Positions 1-5,376 of a DNA stretch of 6,889 nt are shown one piece after another. Position 1 is the stretch's first letter. Each line of letters opens with the position of its first letter. The translations under genes and the position numbers were made by a program. The stretch comes from Halobacteriales archaeon (GTDB taxonomy: Archaea; Thermoplasmatota; E2; JACPAO01; JAHFTW01): positions 1-6,889 of the forward strand of contig JAIVGU010000050.1 of NCBI GenBank assembly GCA_020201445.1, given 5' to 3'. The notes under the pieces were generated by a model. That model searched no databases. It saw only the letters and a program-made list of their open reading frames with translations, and was not told the origin of the DNA.

Positions 1-1188
1 GTCGGTCAGCCGCTCCACCGCCCACGACGCGCCGGCGTCGAGCGACTGGGCGAGGTAGTAGTGCCAGACGTTGCGGTCGGAGAGAGGGGTGCAGCTGTCG
101 AACGGGCGGTGGCCGCGCGGGTCGGTGGTGGCGAGGAACGTCACCGCGACGCGCTCGTCGTCGCCGGCCGCGACGTCGGGGAAGCTGCCGAACTTGAGCG
201 GGTTGCCGGTCAGCGGGTCCGCGTAGAGCGGCGCGAGGTCGAGCCACGCCGCCGGCGCCGCGCCCGGGGTGGCTCCGCCCAGGGTCTCCCAGGTCTTGCC
301 CTGGTCCTTGGAGAGCGCCACGTGGATGCCGTTCTCCGCCGCCTGCGCCAGCCAGAGCCAGCCGCCCTTGGAGAACGCGGCTGAGGGGTCGAAGCCGCTG
401 CCGGACGCGCTGTCGGGCATCACCCGCGAGTCCCAGGTGAGGCCACCGTCCGCCGTGAACGCGAAGCCGACCTTGTCGCCGCAGCGGCCGTTGGGGGCCA
501 CCGCGAAGCCGTTGGGGGCGACCTTGACGTGGCCGTGCAGCCCGGCGCAAGCGCCCAGGACCTGCACGGGGGGAAGCCAGGTGAAGCCGCCGTCGGGGCT
601 CGCCGCGCACGCGTCGCGGGCGAGCTGGGCGCAGTAGTAGACGGCCCGCGACCCCTCCCTCGCCAGCGGGTGGCCGGGCGGCCAGGGGCCGGCGCCGAGG
701 GACTGGTGGTCGAACTGGGCGCCGGTGCACATGTTGCGCGACGGCAGCCAGGTCTTGCCGTCGTCGTCGCTGATGCCCATGACGCTGCACGGCCCCGCCA
801 GGCCGCCGGCGTAGAGGCGGTTCGCGACCGGGTCCGCGACCAGCAGCGGGTCGACGTTGGCGAGGCTGAAGGGCGGCGTCGCGTCGCTCCACTCCACCGC
901 GGCCGGCGCCCCGTCCGGGCGGTCGGTGAAGACGGCGCGGTAGGTCGAGGTGTAGGCCTGGAGGAACGCGTGGTTGCTGTTCCACGGGATGCCGATGCTG
1001 GGCTCGCCGGCGCTGTTGGCCTCCGCCATGGAGGCCGGGAGCGGGTAGGCGTCGAAGCGCGGGGCGCCCGGCTGCCCGAAGGCGGGGCTCGGGTGGTCTG
1101 GCCACGGCTGCGCGGCGGCGGGGGCGAGGAGCAGGAGCGTGGCGGCCAGCGGGAGCAGGCCGGGGAGGGGGGAAGGGGACTGGGCCAT
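1..1188 (-). CDS. Secreted Asp-box (BNR/sialidase-like) beta-propeller protein, 3' end cut by window
   Basis: The visible part is 396 codons, open to the window edge with no stop. ATG at 1188 starts a typical signal peptide: hydrophobic core at residues 11-25 and a likely cleavage after the AAA at 24-26, so the protein is exported. Five Asp-box motifs (S/T-x-D-x-G-x-T/S-W) are visible at residues 140-147 (SDDDGKTW), 197-204 (SPDGGFTW), 246-252 (ADGGLTW), 293-300 (SKDQGKTW) and 382-389 (SLDAGASW). In known families these mark blades of a sialidase-fold beta-propeller. I see no F/Y-R-I-P motif or clear arginine triad, so true sialidase activity is not supported; a binding or structural surface role is equally possible. 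The mature part contains seven cysteines (134, 154, 186, 194, 214, 236, 366), suggesting disulfides. It is transcribed divergently from the membrane-bound regulator. Propeller fold is a confident call, function is not. Confidence 0.88.
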   Translation of the reverse strand, partial: MAQSPSPLPGLLPLAATLLLLAPAAAQPWPDHPSPAFGQPGAPRFDAYPLPASMAEANSAGEPSIGIPWNSNHAFLQAYTSTYRAVFTDRPDGAPAAVEWSDATPPFSLANVDPLLVADPVANRLYAGGLAGPCSVMGISDDDGKTWLPSRNMCTGAQFDHQSLGAGPWPPGHPLAREGSRAVYYCAQLARDACAASPDGGFTWLPPVQVLGACAGLHGHVKVAPNGFAVAPNGRCGDKVGFAFTADGGLTWDSRVMPDSASGSGFDPSAAFSKGGWLWLAQAAENGIHVALSKDQGKTWETLGGATPGAAPAAWLDLAPLYADPLTGNPLKFGSFPDVAAGDDERVAVTFLATTDPRGHRPFDSCTPLSDRNVWHYYLAQSLDAGASWAVERLTD

Positions 1189-1212
1189 GGCCGCAACCGC
1201 CGCGGTGGCCCC

Positions 1213-1223
1213 TTGTCTTTTCT
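1213..1223 (-). promoter_or_regulatory. Possible TATA-like box for the Asp-box gene
   Basis: On the minus strand this reads AGAAAAGACAA, the only A/T-rich run in the GC-rich 125-bp gap between the two divergent genes apart from the one at 1281-1290. Its centre lies about 30 bases upstream of the ATG at 1188, compatible with an archaeal TATA box driving a leaderless or very short-leader transcript. No ribosome binding site at usual spacing precedes the ATG. The call rests on composition and spacing only. Confidence 0.35.
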
Positions 1224-1280
1224 GGCGCTCGCGTAGGGATGGCGCGCGGTTTCCTGCGGCGCAGCCACGCTTCGACCACG

Positions 1281-1290
1281 AAGGTTAAGA
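1281..1290 (+). promoter_or_regulatory. Possible TATA-like box for the membrane-tethered regulator
   Basis: AAGGTTAAGA is a short A/T-rich run centred about 28 bases before the ATG at 1314, the spacing expected for an archaeal TATA box with transcription starting at or near the start codon. A purine run GGAGAGG at 1298-1304, nine bases before the same ATG, could alternatively act as a Shine-Dalgarno site. Both readings favour 1314 over the upstream ATGs at 1239 and 1290; the 1290 ATG overlaps the end of the box itself. Confidence 0.4.
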
Positions 1291-1313
1291 TGGCCGCGGA
1301 GAGGCTCTGGGAC

Positions 1314-2975
1314 ATGCGGCCGGCGCTGCCCGCAACTGTCCTGCTCTGCGTCCTCCTGCTGCCCGCGCCCGTCGGCGCCGCCCCCGGGGCCGTGGATCTG
1401 GAGGGCCGCTTCCCGCTGGAGTTCTCGGGCCGTGGCAGCGTGCACGCCAGCGGGGCGGCGGCGCTGGTGCAGGGCGACGCCGGGCTCGTCCGGATGGCCC
1501 TCGACGGGCTGGAGGCGGGCGCGCTCCATGTCCTCTACCACGGCACGGGGGCGACCCATGGCACGCCCGACGGCCTCCTGGTGATGCAGGAGGAGGCGGA
1601 GCAGGACGCGCTCGACCTCGGCGGCGCCACGCTGCGGCTGCTCTCCCGCGCGCCCACGTTCCGGATGCTCCTCTTCGACGCCGACGCGCGGCTGGCCAAC
1701 GGCAGCGCCGGCCCCATCGTGGTCCACGCCCTGCAGGCGCCCGTGGAGGTGGCGACCGGCTTCCCCGTCAGGGCGCTGGTCGCGCTCGGCCAGGGCACCA
1801 ACGCCTCCGCCATGTTCGCCCGGACCCTGGAGGCGGGCCGCTACGACGCGCGCCTCACGGACGGGACCCTGGCAGCGGACGGCCCCTTCGGCCTCTACCT
1901 CGCAGGCTGCGACCTCGCCTACCAGGCGCCCGGGCAACCCGTGCGGACGCTCCGGCTGCGCGAGCAGGTGCGCGAGGTGCCCGGCAACGTCTACGAGCCC
2001 GTGACCGGGACCTGGGCCGGCCCCGGCACCCACACCGAGTTCGCGCAGGAGTTCCTCGTCGTCCACGCCACGCGGGCGCGGCTGGAGGCCAGCGTGGCCG
2101 GCACCCCGCTGTCGCTGACGGGCCCCGGCCTCGCGCTCGAGGGCACGGGCACGCTGAAGGTCCCGCAGGCGCGCGGCACGCTCTTCGTGCGCGACGGCGA
2201 CAGCGCCACCACCTTCTCGCCGTTCTCGCCGGGCGGGCAGGACCTCGCCCTCGACGGCACATTCGCGCTCGACCTGCGCAAGCGGCCGGACGACCTCAAC
2301 GCCACCACCCTCTCCGGCTCCGGCGACCTCGCAGCCATCCGCTACGGCACCGTCGCCACGCGGTTCCCCGCCACCCTCGCAACCGCCGCCGGCGTGGGCG
2401 CCCTGCTCGCCGTCGCGGCGGCGTGGCTCGCGTGGAAGGGCCAGCTTGCGGGGCTGGTGGCAGGCTACGCGCGCGTGCACGGCGAGCGGCTGCTGCGGCA
2501 CCCCAACCGCGCCGCCATCTACGCCTGCGTCCAGGCCCACCCCGGCATCGCGCTGCCGCAGGTGGCAACGCGGTGCGGCGTCAGCGTCTCCACGGCGCGG
2601 CACCACCTGCGCGCCCTGGAGACCGCCGGCTTCGTGCTGGCCACCCGCGACGGCCGCGCCCTGCGGCTGTTCGACGGCCGCAGCCCGCTCTACCAGGGCC
2701 CGCGGCGGCGCCTGCTGACCGTGCTGCGCAACGCCAACACCCGCGCCATCGCGCAGCACGTCCGGACCCATCCCGGCGTGGCGCAGCAGGACCTCGTCGC
2801 GCGCTTCGGGCTGTCGCAGAGCACCGTGAAGTGGCACCTCAACCGGCTCGTCGCCGCCGAGTTGGTGGAGGCCCGCCGCGACCCGCCGTTCGTGCGCTAC
2901 TTCGCGGCCGCCGCGTGGGCGCACCTCCCCGAGCCGGAGCCGGCGCGGGACCCCGCGCCAGCGGCGTGCCCCTAG
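1314..2975 (+). CDS. Membrane-tethered one-component regulator with two winged-helix domains
   Basis: This 553-residue protein has an N-terminal signal peptide (hydrophobic residues 8-19, likely cleavage after GAA at 21-23), a beta-rich ectodomain of about 325 residues with no recognised family, a single transmembrane helix at about 353-374, and two cytoplasmic winged helix-turn-helix domains at about 396-455 and 473-532. The recognition helices read VSVSTARHHLRALETAGFV and LSQSTVKWHLNRLVAAELV, each following a Q-x-x-x-x-x-G-V/L-S turn typical of ArsR/MarR-like archaeal winged helices. The topology places the ectodomain outside and the DNA-binding part inside, so it probably couples an outside signal directly to transcription. 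The start at 1314 is preferred because it begins a clean signal peptide and has promoter-like spacing; the open frame extends to an ATG at 1239 but those 25 codons carry extra A/T third bases. It is divergent from the Asp-box gene, a plausible target (inference). Confidence 0.88.
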   Translation: MRPALPATVLLCVLLLPAPVGAAPGAVDLEGRFPLEFSGRGSVHASGAAALVQGDAGLVRMALDGLEAGALHVLYHGTGATHGTPDGLLVMQEEAEQDALDLGGATLRLLSRAPTFRMLLFDADARLANGSAGPIVVHALQAPVEVATGFPVRALVALGQGTNASAMFARTLEAGRYDARLTDGTLAADGPFGLYLAGCDLAYQAPGQPVRTLRLREQVREVPGNVYEPVTGTWAGPGTHTEFAQEFLVVHATRARLEASVAGTPLSLTGPGLALEGTGTLKVPQARGTLFVRDGDSATTFSPFSPGGQDLALDGTFALDLRKRPDDLNATTLSGSGDLAAIRYGTVATRFPATLATAAGVGALLAVAAAWLAWKGQLAGLVAGYARVHGERLLRHPNRAAIYACVQAHPGIALPQVATRCGVSVSTARHHLRALETAGFVLATRDGRALRLFDGRSPLYQGPRRRLLTVLRNANTRAIAQHVRTHPGVAQQDLVARFGLSQSTVKWHLNRLVAAELVEARRDPPFVRYFAAAAWAHLPEPEPARDPAPAACP

Positions 2976-3220
2976 GCGGCCTGGGCGCCCAGGCTGCTCG
3001 CCAGCAGGAGCCTCCGGCCGCGCGGGGTGAGCCGGAAGCGGCCCAGGTCCGGGTCGCCGCCGCGCCACTGGAACGAGAGCAGGCCGTCGTCCACGCAGGC
3101 GTCGAGGCAGTCCAGCGCGAGGTCGCCCGGGTCGTCCAGGAGCAGCGTCGCGTCCAGCTCGGCGAACGTCGGCGTCCCCCGCACCGCCACGGTCCGCAGC
3201 ACGTCGACGAGGCCCAACAC
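2972..3220 (-). CDS. Small winged-helix DNA-binding protein (putative regulator)
   Basis: Starting from GTG at 3220 this gives 82 residues. An N-terminal helix (2-12) is followed by a probable helix-turn-helix at about 18-47, a wing-like stretch at 48-65, and the ending RFRLTPRGRRLLL, which resembles the wing strand and last helix of MarR/PadR-like winged-helix proteins. No family can be named. The frame is open to an ATG at 3304 (110 residues), six bases after the NYN gene, but codons 3304-3221 carry A or T in the third position in 8 of 28 cases (TCA, CAT, ATT, GCT, TTA, GTT, GGT, GTA), whereas from GTG 3220 onward third positions are almost all G or C. A TATA-like run also lies 25 bases before 3220. 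Its TAG overlaps the TAG of the convergent regulator gene. Existence is likely; the start is the main uncertainty. Confidence 0.65.
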   Translation of the reverse strand: MLGLVDVLRTVAVRGTPTFAELDATLLLDDPGDLALDCLDACVDDGLLSFQWRGGDPDLGRFRLTPRGRRLLLASSLGAQAA

Positions 3221-3241
3221 GGCCCCTACACCGGCGTGCGG

Positions 3242-3248
3242 AACTAAA
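3242..3248 (-). promoter_or_regulatory. Possible TATA-like box for the small winged-helix gene
   Basis: The minus strand reads TTTAGTT, the only run of this A/T content in the neighbourhood. Its centre is 25 bases upstream of the GTG at 3220, the spacing of an archaeal TATA box for a leaderless transcript. If real, it lies inside the longer open frame and rules against translation from 3304. Composition and spacing are the only evidence. Confidence 0.4.
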
Positions 3249-3274
3249 GCGTGCGAGAAGGGGCAGCCCCGAAT

Positions 3275-3307
3275 CCTGACATGCGCGGCCTCGTCCCCTG
3301 ACATGCG
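3275..3307. repeat. Pair of 11-bp direct repeats spaced 22 bp apart
   Basis: CCTGACATGCG occurs at 3275-3285 and again at 3297-3307, exactly 22 bp (about two helical turns) apart, in the same orientation. The pair lies just downstream of the NYN gene stop and 55-87 bp upstream of the preferred start of the small winged-helix gene, beyond its TATA-like box. That placement suits an upstream binding site for a dimeric regulator, perhaps autoregulation, but chance or a remnant duplication is possible. Confidence 0.45.
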
Positions 3308-3310
3308 AGG

Positions 3311-4204
3311 TCACCGCCGCCGGACGCGGTACTGGCGGTTCCCGGAGCGCCCCATCGCCTGCACGTCGAACAGGTCGCCGGCGCGCTCCAGCACGCGGGT
3401 CAGGCTGGCGCGCGACCCGAGGCCGTACTTGGCGAGCGAGAAGCCGGGCTCCACCTCGCGGGCGATCTGCCCCAGGCGGTCGACGGCGAGCCAGCCCTGG
3501 GTGTCCACCTCGCCGTCGGTGCGCGCCACCTCGTAGGCGTCCAGCAGCAGCGCGTGCAGCGGCGCGAGCTTGCCGTCGCCGGGGCCGCGCGCGGCGGACT
3601 TGCGGGGCGGCGGGCGGGCGGGCTGCGACTGCCGGGTCGCGGGGCGGGCGCGCTCCTTGGCGGTGGGCCGGGGCGCCGGGGCGGGGCGGGCCGCCTTGCG
3701 CGCGGGCGCGGCCTTGGCGGACGAGCGGGCGCGGGAACCCGCGGGCGCGGCCGGGGCAGAGGCGGCGCGGGAGGACCCGGCGACCAGGGAGCGCCAGTCG
3801 AGGTAGGTGTCCGCCAGCTCCGCCAGCAGGCCCCCGTCGACCTTGTGGCCGACCACCACGACGCGGGACCCGCCGCGGCGCAGGCGCTCGACGAGCGGCG
3901 AGAAGTCGGTGTCGCCCGACGCGATGCAGAAGCTGCGCAGCCCGCCGTGGAAGAGGTCCATCGCGGTGACGACGACCGCCACGTCGCTCGCGTTCTTGCC
4001 CTCCGTCGTCTTGTAGCGGTCGATGCGCTCGAAGGCGTGCCGCTTCGCCGCCTCGTCCCACGTCTTGGCGTCCTTGTTGCTGCGCCAGTTGCGGAAGATG
4101 CGCCGCTCCGTCACCGGGCCGTCGCGCTCCAGGAACGCCACCAGGGGGCCAAGCAGCTGCGGCGGCACGTTGTCCCCGTCCACCAGCAGCGCCGTCCCTT
4201 CCAT
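3311..4204 (-). CDS. NYN-domain (LabA/DUF88-like) putative ribonuclease with C-terminal LOTUS/OST-HTH domain
   Basis: This 297-residue protein has three parts. Residues 1-140 form a NYN domain of the PIN-like nuclease fold: LLVDGDN at 6-12 gives acidic residues D9 and D11, NASDVAVVV at 71-79 gives D74, and ASGDTDF at 95-101 gives D98 and D100, the expected metal-binding acidic cluster. Residues about 144-211 are a low-complexity Ala/Pro/Arg/Lys linker, strongly basic and likely disordered. Residues about 213-294 match a LOTUS/OST-HTH domain (dG-x-V...GWLAVDRLGQ...F-S-x-x-K-Y-G...L..VL...LFDV), a small RNA-binding winged helix known to pair with NYN domains. Together this suggests a cytoplasmic metal-dependent ribonuclease acting on structured RNA. 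ATG 4204 is chosen over TTG 4219 because it directly precedes the first beta strand and has a TATA-like CATATG 28 bases upstream. The domain calls are strong; the substrate is unknown. Confidence 0.9.
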   Translation of the reverse strand: MEGTALLVDGDNVPPQLLGPLVAFLERDGPVTERRIFRNWRSNKDAKTWDEAAKRHAFERIDRYKTTEGKNASDVAVVVTAMDLFHGGLRSFCIASGDTDFSPLVERLRRGGSRVVVVGHKVDGGLLAELADTYLDWRSLVAGSSRAASAPAAPAGSRARSSAKAAPARKAARPAPAPRPTAKERARPATRQSQPARPPPRKSAARGPGDGKLAPLHALLLDAYEVARTDGEVDTQGWLAVDRLGQIAREVEPGFSLAKYGLGSRASLTRVLERAGDLFDVQAMGRSGNRQYRVRRR

Positions 4205-4229
4205 GACGGGCGCCGGCAAGGACTCCCCC

Positions 4230-4235
4230 CATATG
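4230..4235 (-). promoter_or_regulatory. Possible TATA-like box for the NYN-LOTUS gene
   Basis: CATATG is centred about 28 bases upstream of the ATG at 4204 and is the only A/T-rich spot in the 109-bp gap between this gene and the transporter stop. There is no ribosome binding site at usual distance from 4204; the purine run next to the box lies 17 bases or more from the ATG. The arrangement fits a leaderless archaeal promoter. Confidence 0.4.
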
Positions 4236-4275
4236 GTCGCGCCGCCCCGTGCCCGGATTCACCAAGCCACGCGGC

Positions 4276-4293
4276 TGCACGGCGGTTGCACGG
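4276..4293. repeat. Tandem 7-bp repeat with one-turn spacing upstream of the NYN gene
   Basis: TGCACGG occurs at 4276-4282 and 4287-4293, 11 bp apart, in the gap between the transporter stop and the NYN promoter, about 45-60 bp upstream of the CATATG box. Spacing of one helical turn would suit two regulator half-sites on one face of the DNA. The repeat is short, so chance is a real possibility. The rest of the gap (4205-4313) shows no gene or RNA that I can recognise. Confidence 0.25.
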
Positions 4294-4313
4294 AAGTCGC
4301 ACTCGCCTGCCGC

Positions 4314-5087
4314 TCACGCCGCCGAGACGCCCACCAGCTGGCCGACGTAGTAGGTGACGAGCGCCGCGGCGGCGCCCAGGAGGGCCATCTCGGCGCCGGA
4401 GCGCAGCGGGCTGAGGCCGGACACCTTGCCCTTGGCGGCGCCGGCCACGAAGAGGCCCGTGACGGAGGCGGCGGAGGCGACGGCGAGGCCGGTGCGGCCG
4501 TCGGGGAAGAGGGCGAAGGGGACGACGGCGAGGACGGCGCCGGCGACGAAGGCGGCCATGATGAGCAGCATGGCGGCGACGGGGCTGCGGTCGGACTCCT
4601 TGCCGACGCCGAACTCCTCGCGCATCATGAAGTCCACGAAGCGGTCCTCCTTGGAGGCGAGGTGGTCGACGAGGTCCTCCAGCATCTCAGGGGGGTAGGC
4701 CTTGTCGGCGAGCATCTGGCGCAGCTCCTCGCGCTCCAGGTCGGGGTAGCGGCGGATGTGCTCGCGCTCGCGGCGGGCCTCGGCGGCGTAGTACTGCGAC
4801 TGGCTCTTGGTGGAGACGTACTCGCCCAGGCCCATGCTCAGGGCGCCGGCGAGGATGGCGGCGAGGCCGGCGACGGCGACGCTGTGCGCGGCGAACCCGG
4901 CGCCCGCGAGGCCCGCGACGAGGGCGTAGACGGAGACGATGCCGTCGTTGAAGCCCAGCACCAGGTCGCGGACGTAGTTGCGGAGCTGGCCGCCCTCGGT
5001 CTGCTCGCCGGGGCGGGGGTCGCGCAGGCTACGCGGCGCGAGGGGGTGCTCCGACTGCAGCTCGGCAAGGCTCCTGGGCTCCCCCAC
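4314..5087 (-). CDS. VIT1/CCC1-family iron/manganese transporter
   Basis: This 257-residue protein matches the full VIT family plan. TM1 at about 43-63 carries the signature RDLVLGFNDGIVS (residues 40-52, with D41 and D48). TM2 at about 68-90 holds M85 and E89 in SMGLGEYVS. A long cytoplasmic helical domain at about 95-165 is rich in Glu/Asp and ends in FMMREEFGV (M154, M155), corresponding to the family's metal-binding domain. TM3 (168-193), TM4 (199-217) and TM5 (229-253) complete five helices. Family members move Fe2+ or Mn2+ out of the cytosol, usually in exchange for protons, for detoxification or storage. The only in-frame start is GTG at 5087; an ATG at 5097 is out of frame. No ribosome binding site is visible. 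The inverted-repeat element ends 38 bases upstream, so the promoter may lie in it or be the weak A/T spot near 5109-5114. Confidence 0.95.
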   Translation of the reverse strand: MGEPRSLAELQSEHPLAPRSLRDPRPGEQTEGGQLRNYVRDLVLGFNDGIVSVYALVAGLAGAGFAAHSVAVAGLAAILAGALSMGLGEYVSTKSQSQYYAAEARREREHIRRYPDLEREELRQMLADKAYPPEMLEDLVDHLASKEDRFVDFMMREEFGVGKESDRSPVAAMLLIMAAFVAGAVLAVVPFALFPDGRTGLAVASAASVTGLFVAGAAKGKVSGLSPLRSGAEMALLGAAAALVTYYVGQLVGVSAA

Positions 5088-5125
5088 GCGTGGGCATGCG
5101 CGGGGGGCTTGATGGCCGTGCCGCT

Positions 5126-5212
5126 CGGCGAAACGGGTTCGCTGCGCTCACCGCGTTTCGCCGATGGCGAAGGTGGCGGGGGCCCTCCGGGCCCCCGCGC
5201 CCCCTCGGAGGA
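5126..5212 (+). repeat. Left arm of the inverted-repeat element
   Basis: It holds a hairpin with feet CGGCGAAACG (5126-5135) and CGTTTCGCCG (5154-5163), extended by GGT/ACC with one bulged G at 5153 and an 11-nt loop TCGCTGCGCTC (5139-5149). A second hairpin follows, GCGGGGGCCC at 5176-5185 with GGGCCCCCGC at 5189-5198 and loop TCC. Positions 5175-5212 are the perfect inverted match of 5377-5414. Relative to the other arm the first hairpin differs by one substitution and one inserted G. Confidence 0.85.
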
Positions 5213-5376
5213 ATGGGGTGGCCGCTCGCAACGGCGTCGCTCGCCGCGACGCCGGCTCCTTCCCTTGCCGCGCGTCTCGCTGCGCTCGACGCTTGGCGCG
5301 GGGCTTCGCGCGGCCACCCATGCCGGCGGACGGGCGCGCCGGGTTGGCCTGGGCGTCTGGCGGTGCGACCGCCCTC
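5213..5376. repeat. Hairpin-rich core of the inverted-repeat element
   Basis: The core holds an inner inverted pair, GGGTGGCCGC at 5217-5226 with GCGGCCACCC at 5310-5319. Inside it sit a perfect 9-bp hairpin CGGCGTCGC (5232-5240)/GCGACGCCG (5246-5254), a hairpin GCGTC (5272-5276)/GACGC (5288-5292) whose loop is again TCGCTGCGCTC, and GCGCG (5296-5300)/CGCGC (5307-5311). Outside it lies GGCGGT (5359-5364)/ACCGCC (5368-5373) with a 3-nt loop. Short open frames cross the region, but their protein products are arginine/glycine-rich and follow the repeats, so I call no gene. Confidence 0.65.

Noticed and set aside
420..4280. A 1286-codon open frame on the minus strand
   Set aside because: It crosses four well-supported genes on both strands in other frames and encodes Arg/Pro/Ala-rich low-complexity sequence, as expected from shadow frames in very GC-rich DNA.
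4205..4313. Possible tRNA or small RNA in the gap upstream of the NYN gene
   Set aside because: I could not form a cloverleaf with acceptor, anticodon and T arms on either strand; the gap is better explained by a promoter.
3554..4357. 267-codon plus-strand open frame opposite the NYN gene
   Set aside because: It is antisense to a gene with complete NYN and LOTUS motifs, and its product is Arg/Gly-rich without recognisable structure.
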